The notes: generated by a model not told the origin, from the letters alone. A stretch of 64,000 nucleotides of DNA from Nymphaea colorata (GCF_008831285.2 NC_045146.1:24073703-24137702), one strand, 5' to 3'. Positions 11,378-23,557 are shown, numbered from the stretch's first letter. Numbers and translations: made by a program.

Positions 11378-14300
11378 GAGTATTCAATGCTCTTACTTGC
11401 ATTTTGTTCCAATCTTTCAACTTAGGATTAGTAAGCATATAACTGTCACGAAGGATGGACCACCCTGGCTCACTGGCATTTTCTTTAGGTAGATTTTTGC
11501 CTTCCTGTTTGAACATAGCACATCAAGCAAATAGTGAGTACCCCTACAAAGTACTAGATGAATTAGTTATGGAAACTGAACTACTTTATCCAAAAGGAGA
11601 ACAAACTTTTCCCTGTCCACGCTATAAGCAGAGTTGGACTTTTTACTGGATGCATTGCAACGTAAATAGTAAGCCAACTGATGCATTCATCAGGAGGCGG
11701 CAATTACTCATTGCAAAAAAACTGACAAACTTAGCGACCATTTTTTATGTGGCTTGACACATGATAATACAAATCCAGACTCTGTATAGTAACAATCAAC
11801 AAATTTTAATGGATGACTGTAGGCTTAGATATGAAAATTGTCACATGATTGCTGGGAAGATAAAATTATCAAGGCTGGTGGTATCCCAGCCATTTTGAGT
11901 TTAACACAATGATATCTTACACATTATGAATGCAAAATCATCAAAACTAATTTCTTTATTACAATTTTTCAAATGACATGTTTATAATATAAATCATCAG
12001 ATTTTGATTTCTTTACTAACTTACTTTTGAAAGACATGTTTGTAATATAAATCCTCAGCTTCATTTACACATTTGGAATATATAAATATTGTCCTTGCAT
12101 TTGCTCACATAGAATATCTGAAAAAATTTAGACCAAACAATGGCAACTTTTGATAAATATTGTATTTTTCTCTCCTTCCTTTTTGATTAGGATAAGAGAT
12201 TAGCCTCAGAATATTTTTTGGAAACATGACAAATTTATTAACATGAATAAATATTTCATTTTAGATAAAAACATTCTAAAGCTCCAACAAATGTTGGTCA
12301 TAGAATACAAATATAGATTATCAGCTCAAAAACCTTTAAACAATATGGAAACCGTATTGTTTTAATGTACAACTCATCATGTATAGGGCAATGTTATAAA
12401 AAGCGTAGCGTATCGCGTATCGGTCGGGCCGACCTATACGCCGTATCGTAACGTATCGTAAACGTAGCGTAACGTATCGTAAAATTAATTTTTTAATTTT
12501 AAAAAATATTTAAAAATAAGAAAAAATAGACAAAAATTCTCAAAAATCTGAAAAAAATGAACAAAAAATCAGAAATCAAGAAAAAAAAAATGTATTCAAA
12601 TATAAAAAAGATCATCATACATAAGGAACATTCATGTGTATACTATCAACAACACATTCAAAAATAAGAAATCAAATATTCAAATTAACATAATAAGCAT
12701 CTATCACAATTTTAAACTTGAAAATTTTATAAAATTTTAGGACTTAGAGTCTTAAGTCTTGGAGTTTTATGACTTAGATTACATCAAAATTTTTTAAGTT
12801 CAAACATACAGTTATCATCTTTCATGATTCAACGATGATATCTCCCAAATCGATGAATCATCGGTTAATTTTTATGAAAATACGCAAAATTTCTCCCTCC
12901 TATGTCTATTGGAGTCTTTAAATACAAGAAAAGAGAGAGGAAGGAGTGTTTAAACTTTTAAAAAATAAAGAATTTTATGTTTTCTCCCGTATCGTACGAT
13001 ACGAGGGTGTATCACCCGTATCGTACGATACGGCCGATACGGGTACGATACGCACGCGTATCGTGTATTGAGCACGTATCGTATAGGTTTCTTCGACCTA
13101 TACGATACGTATCGTACGATACGCGTGCGTATCGTACGATACGGATAACATTGGTATAGGGAGTGAAAAACAAATAAATAATTAAGAAAATTTTCCCTCT
13201 CTTACAAGCACTTGATTTAAATTCAGCCATGTGGCGGGCTCTTAAAAACATTATATCTAAGATATCAAAAATATATTGTCAAAGTTCATAAAGTATTTGC
13301 AATGTAACACTGAATCATATACCGTAACAGTATTGACTGCAGACGGATTGTATGTGGTCGGCATGGAAGCATTTCGTAGCTCTGTCAGGAAGGTTTCTTT
13401 GCTTCGCTTGCCTGCTTCTGCAAAACCAAGAATGCAATTGCAGTAATCTCAGTTAATCCTTCAGGAACGGTACCTTATGTAAATATCAACACAAAAATGC
13501 AAAAAAATGCAAAGATTCTCGATAATCAACAACCTGGAAAAAAGGCTTCGCAAAAAAAAGAAGGATGTATATAGTAGTAACTAAGAATTAGAAAAAGGAA
13601 ATGAAGATGTGAAATTACTCTAATTGGCATCCTGTAGGATCCATAAGATACAAATGGCTATATGATGAAAGGTATAAACTATAAACTGTAAAGTACTGGT
13701 TTCAATTTATGCAGGCAAACAGAGTATCACGTAATTTTCATTATAGAAATGCAAAAATAGTTGGAAGAGGAATAGTGAAGAAAAACTGGGCCGCAGAAAT
13801 TATTGTAGGTGTCATACATATTGTACAAGAAAATTTTGATCCATTATGAAGCAGCATTATCATGACGGCCACAAGTAGCAAATATCAAGATAAATTGAAC
13901 AGAACTGAAGTGGAAAAAACAAAAACCAAGTTACAAATATGAGATATCAAATTATCAAGTGATCAACTAATTAAACAAGGTTAAAACTCACAAGGCTTTC
14001 AGCAAACAAGACTAACCACCAGTTTAAGGCATTCCATCTGGAGGACACATTACTTGACCATTATAGTATAAGAAGACTTTCTTTTAGGTGAGGAGTGGCT
14101 GTTTTCCATCTAGAGGACAAATTACTTGACATTTACAGTATGAGAAAACTTTCCTTTAGGTAATGACTGGCTGTTTTAGGCAGGCTGGTGAACAACCAAG
14201 TGTTTTAGGCTGGCAAAAGCGGACAGTCAAACACATAAACTCACTGTGCCCCTTACAGAACAGAAAAAATGAGAAAGTTACATCCAAAGATATTGTTGCA

Positions 14301-16555
14301 AATATAACTGTCAAGCAAGTGCTGACACCATGAGATGTGCAGCATAGAAGATGGGCATCAATTTTGGTAACCAAAGAAATATGGTCCCCCTTAAGTATTG
14401 ATTAGATAAACACTAGGTTCTTATGTTGGTTATCCAATCTAAGCATAAAGCATTATTTTGCTTTGAAAGCTTAACTTGGCCCATGGCAATTGGAAAAAGA
14501 ATAGTGATTGGCGTACAGCCATATACCATAGTAATGATGGTTAACATTTCGAGAAAAAGTTAGCCACAAAACAAAGAAATAAAAGAAAGGAATAACAAAA
14601 AAGGCTTTAGCAGGATATCTATAGAATCAACTTATAATCAACAGATTCCCCACTTTGTTCAAAGGGCACTTATGTTCCACACAATGACGATAAGTTTACA
14701 TCCAGTCATTAAGCCCACAACCAACAAACATGCATATTCACAGACGGAAGAACCATCACACCTCTTGCATCTTTTGATTTGGAGTTACTCATGCTTTTGT
14801 GAGCAACCTGAGCCTTGTTTACCTATAAATTGCACAACATGTTAATTCTTTATACATGGAAGCATCCAACTAAATTTACAAAATGAAAATTTACTGAAGC
14901 AGAAATTCAGAACACCAACTTACAGCATTGAACAACTTGACAACTGAATTCGCATTTCCCATGCAAAAAAAGAAAGTCATTAGTAGAAATTTTCAAATGT
15001 ACATATAATTATGTGCACAGACAAAAGATATACACGATATCAATACATTCATGTACGTATTCAAATGTCACTGGAAATAGAAAACCACTATACCTCCTTT
15101 TGTGGCAACACTGACCAGAAACTTTTCTCTTGAGTCCAAGAACTTCTCAGGCTTCACATGGCCTTTTTCAGCTATCTGATACATGATATAAAAGAATGAG
15201 ACATTACAATATGTTATCAAAAACGTTCACAACAATAGGACTTGGAACCATTACCAGCAAACCATAAGAAAGGTATCCATGACTTAAAATACAAACTTAT
15301 ATCAAGTGAAATTCAAGTTTTTAAATCAAAGACTGCCTAATTTTTGCTGTCCTGGTAGTGAACTGGCAGTGTGTATTGCTGATTTTGGTCTATTGAACAT
15401 GACTTAGTAACCATGAATAAAACAAATTTGTGGAACGTAGAAGCTACTATTTTATCCACTGTTTAAAAACTCGAAGAGTCAACCACTCGGTTTGACTCAA
15501 CCCACTAATGAGTCAACCCAGTAAGGGGACTCAAATTTTGTCAAAACTCAGCACAACTCTGCCATGACTCGGCCTATGTCACAATGGTACGGGTACGGGG
15601 ATAAGGGTATTGGTACGGCGTTTTCGTAAATCTTGGTACGGGTACGGCGACTATTCTATATTATTAATTCAAAAAATTGGGAAAACCAAATGAATCCATA
15701 GATATTGTTCTCACAAATCATGAGAAAAATATTCATTTTCATTTTGATAAGAAGCTTCAAACAATGAAAATGCCAACAAAAAAGGCTGCAAGTAAAAAAA
15801 AAACAAGAAAACCTTTATTTTAATTATAATATAGTTTGGATCTGGTTTCGACCCGAAACCAGATCCAAACGTACCGGGCCATACCGGTACGTGTACGCCA
15901 CCAAAAGTGGCGTACCACTGTGACATAGGACTCGGCTGGACTCGGCTGGAATTTGGTTTGACTCAGCCAAAATTCATTTCACTCGGTGTAATCCAATGAT
16001 AAATTTTGTATTTTGTAATAACAGGGTCCTTTGTTTATTAATTACTTAATTATGGACATGAATCTTCTAACTTATAGAAAAATAACAATTTAGAATTATT
16101 GTTCATTTATTAAATTTACACATTACAAATGAAAAGATAAAACTAGTTTGGTGTAACTTCTTGTACGGTGTATTTATTTCAAGCTTTAGGACATTGGACT
16201 CTTCACTTTTGGATTTTTAGTTTCATATAATATTAACATATATGTCGAATTTGTTAAACACTAGATAGTTGTAAATGTTGACTCTGTTAATTTTAGTGTT
16301 TAATTGTTATTAACTTGTTTTTTGTTGATATATTGATTCTTGCCAAACAGTTTTCTTTGAAAAATGCAATTATAGATCTAGTTATCAATTTCTTGTTATT
16401 AAAAGAGATGATATAACTTAGTTATTATTTGATGGTATGAATTATACATGTATTCAAGTCATTTTACAATTTTTTTTATATTTAAACGACAAGTTATATA
16501 CTATATCACATGGGTGCAGGTGCGGGTGCGGTGGGGGTGCGGCGAGCTCATATAC

Positions 16556-16604
<49 letters not shown>

Positions 16605-18194
16605 TATATACATATACATGTTATCTGTTATACAAGTAATTTTATTTGTCTATATTTTAAAACTTTTTTATATCAAGGTTACCTTAAACTCATACAAAAT
16701 TCAAAGACTTATTAAATAAATTAAGAAAAGAGAGAGAGGGAAGAGGGAAAAAAGAAGAGAGAAAGATAGGAGAAGGAAAAAAATAGAAAAAAAACAAGAG
16801 AAAAGAAGAACGAGTGTGGTCAACAGCACCCGATTCGGTTTGACCAAGTTGGGTGCTGTGTCGGGCCGCACTCGCACCCGAGTCGACGCGGGACTGCTGG
16901 CGCACCCGAATGAGTTAGGTTATATATTGTTTTTCGTTTAAAACAATAGGTAACAAAACCCGGCCCGAGTCATCGAGTTGACCTGCCGAGTCACCAGGTT
17001 TTCAAACATTGCTTTTATCTATTTATTCATTTGGTAGAAGCACATAAATAATCAATTATTTATTCAGTCATCTATTTTCTTCATACACATAAATTAGTAC
17101 CTTGATAGTTCTTAAATACCTAACAAGAACTGACAATAACATAAAAGTCACCCACATTAAACATCCATCTTGCCTTTCATTTTAATCCATGTCACCAATT
17201 GTGGAAAACATTTGCAATACAAGATGAACTCCGATGACACCTTAGAAATATTAACATCAATATCAAACATTAAAAAACCCTGCTATGTTACCAATTCATA
17301 TCTCGAAAGGAAAACATGCTGCTATAAAGATTCCTCTCAAATACCAAGGTCCAAATTCTCTAAAAAATTAGTTAAAGGCAGTAACTAGGAACTTTGTGGT
17401 TGAAGTTTGAAAAAATACATAAAAAATCATTTAGATAATTTACATAGAAAATACCTAAAATGGCAAATGAACCAACAAACTAGAAAAGATGAATCATATA
17501 GTGGAATGACAGGAGATGAATACCATACCAAGTGTCTTTCCTTCTTTGCTACCACCTTAACCTTTTGTTCTTCTTCTTCTTCAGAAAGCTTCTTTGCAAT
17601 CAAGTTCTTAAGCCCTGATAAGACAGGTCCCTGTTAATGCAACCATTTAGTTCAGGATTCAGTGAAAATGGATAGCTGTAAAATGTAACGAAATCTTTTA
17701 CAATATTTAAAAATACACACCAGTAAGTCAGATGACTGATTCTTCTGCATGATTTTCAAGAAAGCTCGCCGAAATGCATGTGAACCTTCAGAAAATTTCA
17801 GAACAGAGTGAGAATCATGCCTATCATCTTCAGAAGATGCATCATTCTCATCTTGGCAATCAGAGTTCTCATCCCTTTCACTATGGTTGCTATCATCACC
17901 ATCATCATCATCAGAATGCTCAATTGATTGAACTTTCTGCTCAGAAAAAGACATCCTATCCATTTCATGCCTTTCTGGTTGTGTCAGTACGTTATCATCA
18001 GCATCATCATCATCATCAGAATTATACTGAGCTGCACGTTTCTTGTAAAGCTTTCTTAGTTTTTTATTAACTTTAACTTTTGGTGGTTTTTCTTTCTCAT
18101 CCCTAGACTTGTTATGCCTCTGTTTTGTCTTCTGGTACAACTTTCGCTTCCTGGAGGATTTAGACGTTTGGCTCAGCTCAATCTCTTCAGCCAT
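11221..18194 (-). CDS. RRP15: RRP15-like ribosomal RNA-processing protein
   Basis: RRP15 is a nucleolar pre-60S assembly factor needed for processing of 27S pre-rRNA. Seven coding exons can be joined on the minus strand with matching phases: 18194-17721, 17630-17529, 15175-15094, 14943-14924, 14822-14762, 13417-13323 and 11283-11221, giving 298 aa. The N-terminus is lysine-rich (KKLRKLYKKRAAQYNSDDD) and is followed by acidic D/E/S runs with histidines. The conserved RRP15 core follows: FSEGSHAFRRAFLKIMQKN, GPVLSGLKNLIAKKLSEEE, KERHL plus IAEKGHVKPEKFLDSREKF, VVKLFNAVNKAQ and KRSKETFLTELRNAS. Exon 4 is only 20 nt. Introns 2 and 6 carry hAT-like insertions. The ATG at 18194 follows a pyrimidine tract and 'atatatag', so an untranslated exon may lie upstream; an in-frame ATG at 18212 is the alternative start. 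The core is intact, so the gene is probably functional. Confidence 0.93.
11341..11378. repeat. Compound (CT)n(AT)n microsatellite
   Basis: A (CT)n run passes directly into an (AT)n run just upstream of RRP15 exon 7, inside intron 6. Confidence 0.85.
12389..13153 (-). mobile_element. hAT-like miniature element, copy 1 (765 bp), intron 6 of RRP15
   Basis: The element begins CAATGTTATAAAAAGCG and ends GATAACATTG, so both termini read CAATGTTAT inward, matching the hAT terminal pattern YARNG. It is flanked by a perfect 8-bp target duplication, gtataggg at 12381-12388 and 13154-13161, as hAT transposases produce. Both subterminal regions are packed with palindromic TACGATACG/CGTATCGTA motifs, and the interior is AT-rich and non-coding. 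Related copies lie at 25326-26136 and 51175-51785 in the opposite orientation. There is no transposase, so it is non-autonomous. Confidence 0.88.
15574..15928. mobile_element. 355-bp hAT-like MITE, nested
   Basis: Terminal inverted repeats CTATGTCACAATGGTACG and CTATGTCACAGTGGTACG match at 17 of 18 positions. A perfect 8-bp target duplication, gactcggc, lies at 15566-15573 and 15929-15936. The interior contains GGTACGGGTACGG repeats and A/T-rich DNA with no coding sequence. It sits inside the older element 15457-17011. Confidence 0.88.
16501..16918. mobile_element. 418-bp hAT-like MITE with GGGTGC ends, nested
   Basis: The left end is CTATATCACATGGGTGC and the right end, read inward, CTAACTCATTCGGGTGC. 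The perfect 8-bp target duplication gttatata lies at 16493-16500 and 16919-16926. The interior has an (AT)n(AC)n microsatellite at about 16559-16616 and a polypurine tract at about 16725-16815. The ends resemble those of the element inside each inverted-repeat arm (21120-22062 and 26681-27537). Confidence 0.82.
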
Positions 18195-18609
18195 TGACCT
18201 ATATATTACCAAAAAAAAAAAAAGAGAGAGAGAGAGAACATCATTTCACCTGCAAAATCACCTTTAATCAATGCCAATGTTCATGAAATTCCATATCATT
18301 TCACCACTAATGATTTCATTGACTGGAACACGGAATTCAGTTGATTCAAATGATGCCCTTCAGTCCACAACTACTACATACAGACCAATAGGAGCTTTCA
18401 CCCTGTATGGTACTTAAAGTTAAAAGAAATGCAATTTGTTCATGTTATTTTTTAGAATAGAGAAGCACCTCTTACAGGCTGTTTTAACTTGTCCCACTAA
18501 AAATAAAAAACCAGTCTTGAGACGAGAGACATAAAGGTTCTACTTCATTCATACTCATGGTCGACTTCCCACCAATGCAAAACTTTGAAGTAATAAAAAA
18601 ATAACTTCC
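18010..18609 (-). repeat. RRP15 5' segment, source copy of a direct duplication
   Basis: The first half of RRP15 exon 1 plus about 415 bp of upstream DNA recurs at 24575-25168 in the same orientation, with scattered substitutions. The inner break lies in the atc-trinucleotide run that codes the aspartate tract; the outer break is at about 18609 and 25168. Confidence 0.9.
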
Positions 18610-18616
18610 ATGTTCA

Positions 18617-18916
18617 ATGATATGGGATGTTGCTCACTGTTCTGCGAAGCTAGAAATTTTTCTGATGGGGGCGCTCATTCTCATTCAATACCTTGAATTT
18701 TTTTGAGGTATTTATATGTATAACCATGTCAAAAAATTAACATATATTAAACTAATTTTGTAAGGCTGGCGTGGACAACTGCCCCCACCAGCCACCATGT
18801 GTGTGTGTGTATATATATACATACATATATACATATATATATATGTATTGATTGGTAACTATAAATTTTCAAAATCACCTAACAAAAACGAAACAGTGAG
18901 CAACATCCCATATCAT
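18617..18916. repeat. 25-bp perfect inverted repeat flanking about 250 bp
   Basis: The string from 18617 to 18641 (atgatatgggatgttgctca and onward) recurs reverse-complemented at 18892-18916, and a near-copy lies at about 29998-30022 at the outer edge of the other large arm. The DNA between holds a gtgt/atat microsatellite (18798-18845). It looks like the scar of a rearrangement at the outer end of the large inverted repeat. Confidence 0.8.
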
Positions 18917-21900
18917 GAAGTAAGCAAAGAAATTTTTGGAACTCGACTCGATTACTTTTTTTTTTTAATTAACAAAAACTTTTACCCGCTTGAAAACACT
19001 GAACAAAAGAAAAGCAAAACAGCCTCTGCTCCCCGCCGCGCCTTCTCTTGCCCTGTCTCCGTCTCTCCAGTTTCCTTTCTGAGCTCTCTCACTCTCACAA
19101 TCTCGATTCGCAGGCGGCCCGTCACCGACACACTGCCGACCGGCTGTGCCTGTGCAGGCTGCAGCGGCAGCGGCCCAACAACCTCCAAAAGCAATGGCGT
19201 TTCCTAATACACTCTGGTGGTGTTTTTGGGAGCTCCTCCTCCACGCCAATAGGCAACAACAACTGAAGCCCTCTTCCTCCGTGCATCTCCGTCCACCGGT
19301 GAGAGGTATGGAGAATTTTTCTCTCCCTCGCTCTCTCTCGATCTTTTTATTTCCGCCAGTTTTCATGGACTTGCAGTTCGAGGCAAAAGATGCTCACCAC
19401 GTGTTTGTTAAAATGCATGAGGCCAGACTTTTACATTTCTATGTTGTGCGCATATCACTACGGTTTAGTTTTTTTTTTTTTTTTTTGATACGCTTTTGCG
19501 CGTTGAGTTCCTAATTGTTAAATGTAATTGATCTTGTTCTATCCATGCTGCTGATCCTGTCTATATCCATGCTGTTGTTCCTGTTGAAATTTCAGTTTCG
19601 GGCTACACTCTAGCAGTCTCTGTCTTCAGAACTAGTGAGGCAGGGTTCCATTTTTCTACAGCGTCCATTTTGAATATTTTGAGTTTTCGGACTGTCCATC
19701 TCGTTGGGTTCTTGTTGACATAGATGATGCATGTTGGGGGTTCTTTTTGCATTTTCGTTGAGATTTCTGATGGAGGTTCGTTGTTGGTGAGACAGCTGGA
19801 CGTATAAGGGGATTCGGTTACGACCTCTAAGTGAGGTTAATGACTAATCAGGTTATTTTATTGTCACTAGGTGGGCAGGTTCACAAAACCACACCCAAGG
19901 ACGTGCCCGGGGAGCGTACTAAGTAGTACCTTCGTCTTTCGTCAGCAGATTTTAGCATGGTTGATCTAAAGTACATATTCTTGTTTGTTTTATCTGTTAG
20001 AAGCATCGATCGTTATGTTCAACATGCAATAGATTGTTAGCATAAATGAATTTTAATGCTTTGTTTACTAGTTATTTAACTATTTGATGGATGGATCATG
20101 GAAGTAGATAAATATAGCGGATAGAACATGATTGATCTCTTGCTTAATTGTGATTTGTTAAGTCATATGCTGAACGGATTTAAGTTTAGATGTTCGTAGC
20201 TAATTGAAGTTGCTTAAAACATCATTTATGATTATTTCATTATACCATGTATGCTTGAGCTGTTTGGCGAGAGAGTTAAATTAAGATTACAAGCTGGCCT
20301 GGAATTGTGATTAAAAACAACAAACTCAGTCATATTGTAGAGATTGATTTGTTAAGAAATCAAATATTTGAGAATTGAGACAAAACTTAGTTAATAGAGG
20401 TTGATGTATTTGAAGGCAAGCAGTTGTAATGACTAAATGAGAAGACAAATTTAACAAAATACTTATAAAAATTTTCGGTAAATCTCTATCGTGACTGGCT
20501 GTGAGGGCTGCTTAAGAGCAGTGGCCACTGTAATAACCCCTTGCAACGGGCATGGCCCCCAAGGGGAAAAGTGTGAGTCTTCTTTCCTCTCTTGCATTAT
20601 TACTTATGGAGAGTTGAATAAAAAAGTGATGGTCACTAGTCATAATAAGATTCCATGAAGGAGCGAATCTTTCAAGAGTGGAACCTCTAGTGGAGAGCAA
20701 GTCTCTCTTGAGACGATAGAGCGAACTCTAAGAAAGAAATTGATATAAGAAAGCTCAAAGTCCAATAGCAGTCAATTAAATTTTAAGTGAGTTCAATAAC
20801 AAACGTTTAAGTTGTAAACTTTAAACAACTCTAAGAGACATGCTTGAATGCTTGTTTATATGGTGCTGTCTCTTAGCAGTTGATATCATGTGTTTGCTTT
20901 CAATTGATGTGATCTTACAGTGTTATGCTCACTAAGTCTGTAGGATTCACTCTTGTACATTTATCATTTTTTCAGCTGGGCAAGATAGAATTTTCGGGGA
21001 AGGCGGGTAAGCAGTAGTTTATATTCAAGCCTCCGAGTTCCCAGTGTAATTGATAGAAATTAAATCCACCTTTATTGATTTTGCTTTGGATATGATTTTG
21101 CTTTGGATATCATGTGCGATATATGTCACGTGCGGGGTGCAGGTGTGGGTGCTGATGCAGCACATCTCTAAAAAATTAGGTGTAGTGATGCAACTAGGGT
21201 ATTTATTATTATTATTAATAATTTATTATCATAATATATATTATCTATTATATATATAATATATATGACAAAAAATTTTAAACATTATGTATAATATATA
21301 TTATATCAGATCCAAACAAATATCTGATAAGATAATTAATTATTATGTGAACTTAGATATCTAGCTTCGATAAGTAATATCTGATCTGATCCGAAGTTTA
21401 TATTTGACTCTGTCAACTCATATATGATCCGGAGTCTATGTATCGGGCAAGTAATGTCCGATATTGATTTCAAAATGGTAAAATTAAATAGCAGGGATGA
21501 ACTTGAGTATGCCTCTACCTCGTCACGACCCGACGCGGGTTCCCCTCTGTCTCCCTCTTCGTTGCCCTCTCATTCCGCAGGAGGTGAGCATCCGACGCAG
21601 AGAAGAAAAAGGTAAGGAAGGAGCAACGGCGGCGGCTATTAGGGTAACTAGGTTTTTCTCTCTCCCATCTGTTTCCCCCTTCCTTCTCACCCTCTCTTGC
21701 CCGAACCTCTCTGCCTGCACCCTCTTCCTCCCGCACTCCTCACTCGCCCTCTCTTCGTCTCGCCCTCAGTCCCCCTTACCCTTGCTTTGCATGTTCCCCC
21801 AAATTGTGTTGTCCCTCTCCCTCTGTCCCGAGCTCTCTGTCTGTCTTCCCTCTCTGCCTGCGCTCTCTCACTCCCGCAAGCTCTCACGCCCTCTCTCCTG

Positions 21901-22245
21901 CACTATCTCCCTCCTTCGCAACTCTCCCACACTCTCTCTCACCCTACCGCCCTCTCTCCCTACCTCCCTAACATGGTGCGGTTTGGGTGCGAATCTGAGT
22001 CGCACCGGCACCGGTGTCGCGTCGACGCAGGTGCCGTACCACAAACAGGCACCCTAGTGACATAGTGTACGAGTAGCCGTCACATTTCAATTTCCAGCTC
22101 GTATTTTCAGTTTTAAATTAAAATTTATTCCTAATGACCCTTAGATTTTGAATTCCGTGAGGAAGTAACAATTTTCTCTTCACTCCCTAAAGCAGGGGGT
22201 GAGATGAGGTCTCCCCCATCTCTCTCATGAGTGCAGGAAGCAGAG
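18893..22245 (+). repeat. Large inverted repeat, left arm
   Basis: This arm is the reverse complement of 26500-30021. Continuous homology runs from about 18939 to 22245 against 26500 to 29679. The outermost 46 bp match beyond a 297-bp stretch (29680-29976) found only in the right arm. About 19490-21110 appeared identical to 27546-29152 wherever I compared them; 20512-20700 and 27941-28129 encode the same 62-codon peptide. The outer 0.5 kb and inner 1.1 kb differ by many substitutions and indels. The outer end is GC-rich and looks like a 5' leader (CT-rich, then ccaccg|gtgagag), but the ATG is not shared by both arms, so I do not call a gene. Confidence 0.9.
21120..22062 (+). mobile_element. 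hAT-like MITE with polypyrimidine interior, within left arm
   Basis: The left end is TATGTCACGTGCGGGGTGC and the right end, read inward, CTATGTCACTAGGGTGC, similar to the nested elements in RRP15. The flanks tgtgcga. and tgtacgag suggest a decayed 8-bp target duplication. About 21655-21970 is a CTC/CCCT-rich low-complexity tract. The counterpart in the other arm is 26681-27537. Confidence 0.65.
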
Positions 22246-23518
22246 GTGGCTAATTCAAACAAATGAAAGAAATAGAGCGGTCCATGGTGTTCAGCACCTT
22301 AACCAACACCAGGTACACATCTCAATACTGTGATACAATTTGACGGCACCAAAGAACCATAATTGGAAAATCCTAAAGACAAAGCCTCAATAAAATAGTC
22401 TCGAGCATTTTTAAATTGTTGCCATGAATCCTAGGTAAACTTGTTGCTTGACCCCCATATTTTTACCATGACACCGCTGATATGACAACTACCATCAAAA
22501 CTCTTCCAACCTCTAAAGATGATTGGAAACCATCAGACAGACAATTACTTATGCACCCACCTTGGCTCAAAGCAGGTAGCAGTAGCATTGTTGTTATAAG
22601 ACCTCCTAAAGGCTCGCACATCAAATTAGTCATGAAAGAACTGCAATCTTACTTAAAAACCGCATCTGTTTAAAGTTCAAACAGATTATGTATATGCAGG
22701 ATTGCAAACATGCTTCCACAAAGAGAAGTTGACATAATCCATCAGAGAAAAACCTCAGAAATATCTCCAGCTGCAGAATTATCCCCAAGTGATAAAGCCA
22801 AAGTGCTACTAACGAATGAAATGGCCACACACTCAACTTGTCCTTTACACCTTATAATTGAAATTGTTAACTTGAAAAGTATATTTTGTAGCTCCACATC
22901 AAAAACTGTTGCATTATAGGACACACCGTCTCATGAAACACCTAGTAAAGTTGGAACAAGAATTATTGCCATCTACACACTATCATATTCATATTGTTCA
23001 GAAAAGGCAAAATCCAACATTTGGTTTCTTATGAAGACCACATGGAGGAGAGGCACAATCTGCAGCGAGAGAAATAGGCATCACGATCAGAAACTACTGA
23101 TATTGCATCTCCTCACGCTGCCCCACATAAATCTAGCAAACTTATTATGGCAGCCATGTGAGGTATAACCGACCGATCAAGTACAATTAAAAAACTATAC
23201 ACTATAGCTCCTATTTTATGTACTAAAAGTTGTGCACGAAAAGCTATACGATTCAATAAATGTCAGGACTACCAGGAGTCTAAATGGGCCTTCAACCCAA
23301 CATTCGGTTTAGATTCCAGGTTCCTAGTGAATTTAATGAATTCATGATAATATGTTATGAATTAAAACAACCAACACAACGGCAATTTTAACAATCAACT
23401 TTTGCAAACATGGTCTGTAGAATATAATTTATAACTTCAAAGCAAGAACTAACTAATTCATCTAAGTGGATGCTAAAAAAGAGTTACGTGTTAACATCAG
23501 AACATGTAATTCTGCAAC

Positions 23519-23520
<2 letters not shown>
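22246..23520. other. Spacer DNA between left arm and L35 exon 3
   Basis: The fourth exon of the L35 gene should lie here on the minus strand, but I found nothing resembling its expected C-terminal KYAIK ending. Short open frames exist on both strands without motifs. Confidence 0.4.

Positions 23521-23550
<30 letters not shown>
23521..23550. repeat. (GA)n microsatellite
   Basis: An uninterrupted GA run lies a few bases downstream of the L35 exon 3 donor site (gtagagct, read on the minus strand). Confidence 0.9.
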
Positions 23551-23553
<3 letters not shown>

Positions 23554-23557
23554 CTAC

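Larger units (their letters stand above)
15457..17011. mobile_element. hAT-like element hosting two nested elements, intron 2 of RRP15
   Basis: The ends are CACTGTTTAAAAAC (left) and, read inward from the right, CAATGTTTGAAAAC. Both are followed by diverged GACTCG/GTCAAC subterminal motifs. The flanks are attttatc (15449-15456) and cttttatc (17012-17019), a 7-of-8 match consistent with an aged 8-bp hAT target duplication. Two other elements (15574-15928 and 16501-16918) are inserted inside. No transposase frame remains. Confidence 0.75.

Noticed and set aside
18639-18800. Patch with gatgggggcgct and ctgcccccacc at its ends, resembling an inverted terminal pair
   Set aside because: The match is only a few bases and no target duplication is visible, so I did not call an element.
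19195-19514. Possible protein start (MAFPNTLWWCFWELLLHANR) followed by a donor-like ccaccg|gtgagag in the left arm
   Set aside because: The start codon is not preserved in the right arm copy, although the surrounding DNA is. The frame is biased by composition and I saw no continuation exon.
21497-22065. Long proline/serine/leucine-rich frames on both strands (up to 186 codons)
   Set aside because: They arise from the polypyrimidine interior of a MITE. The open frames are a result of base composition.
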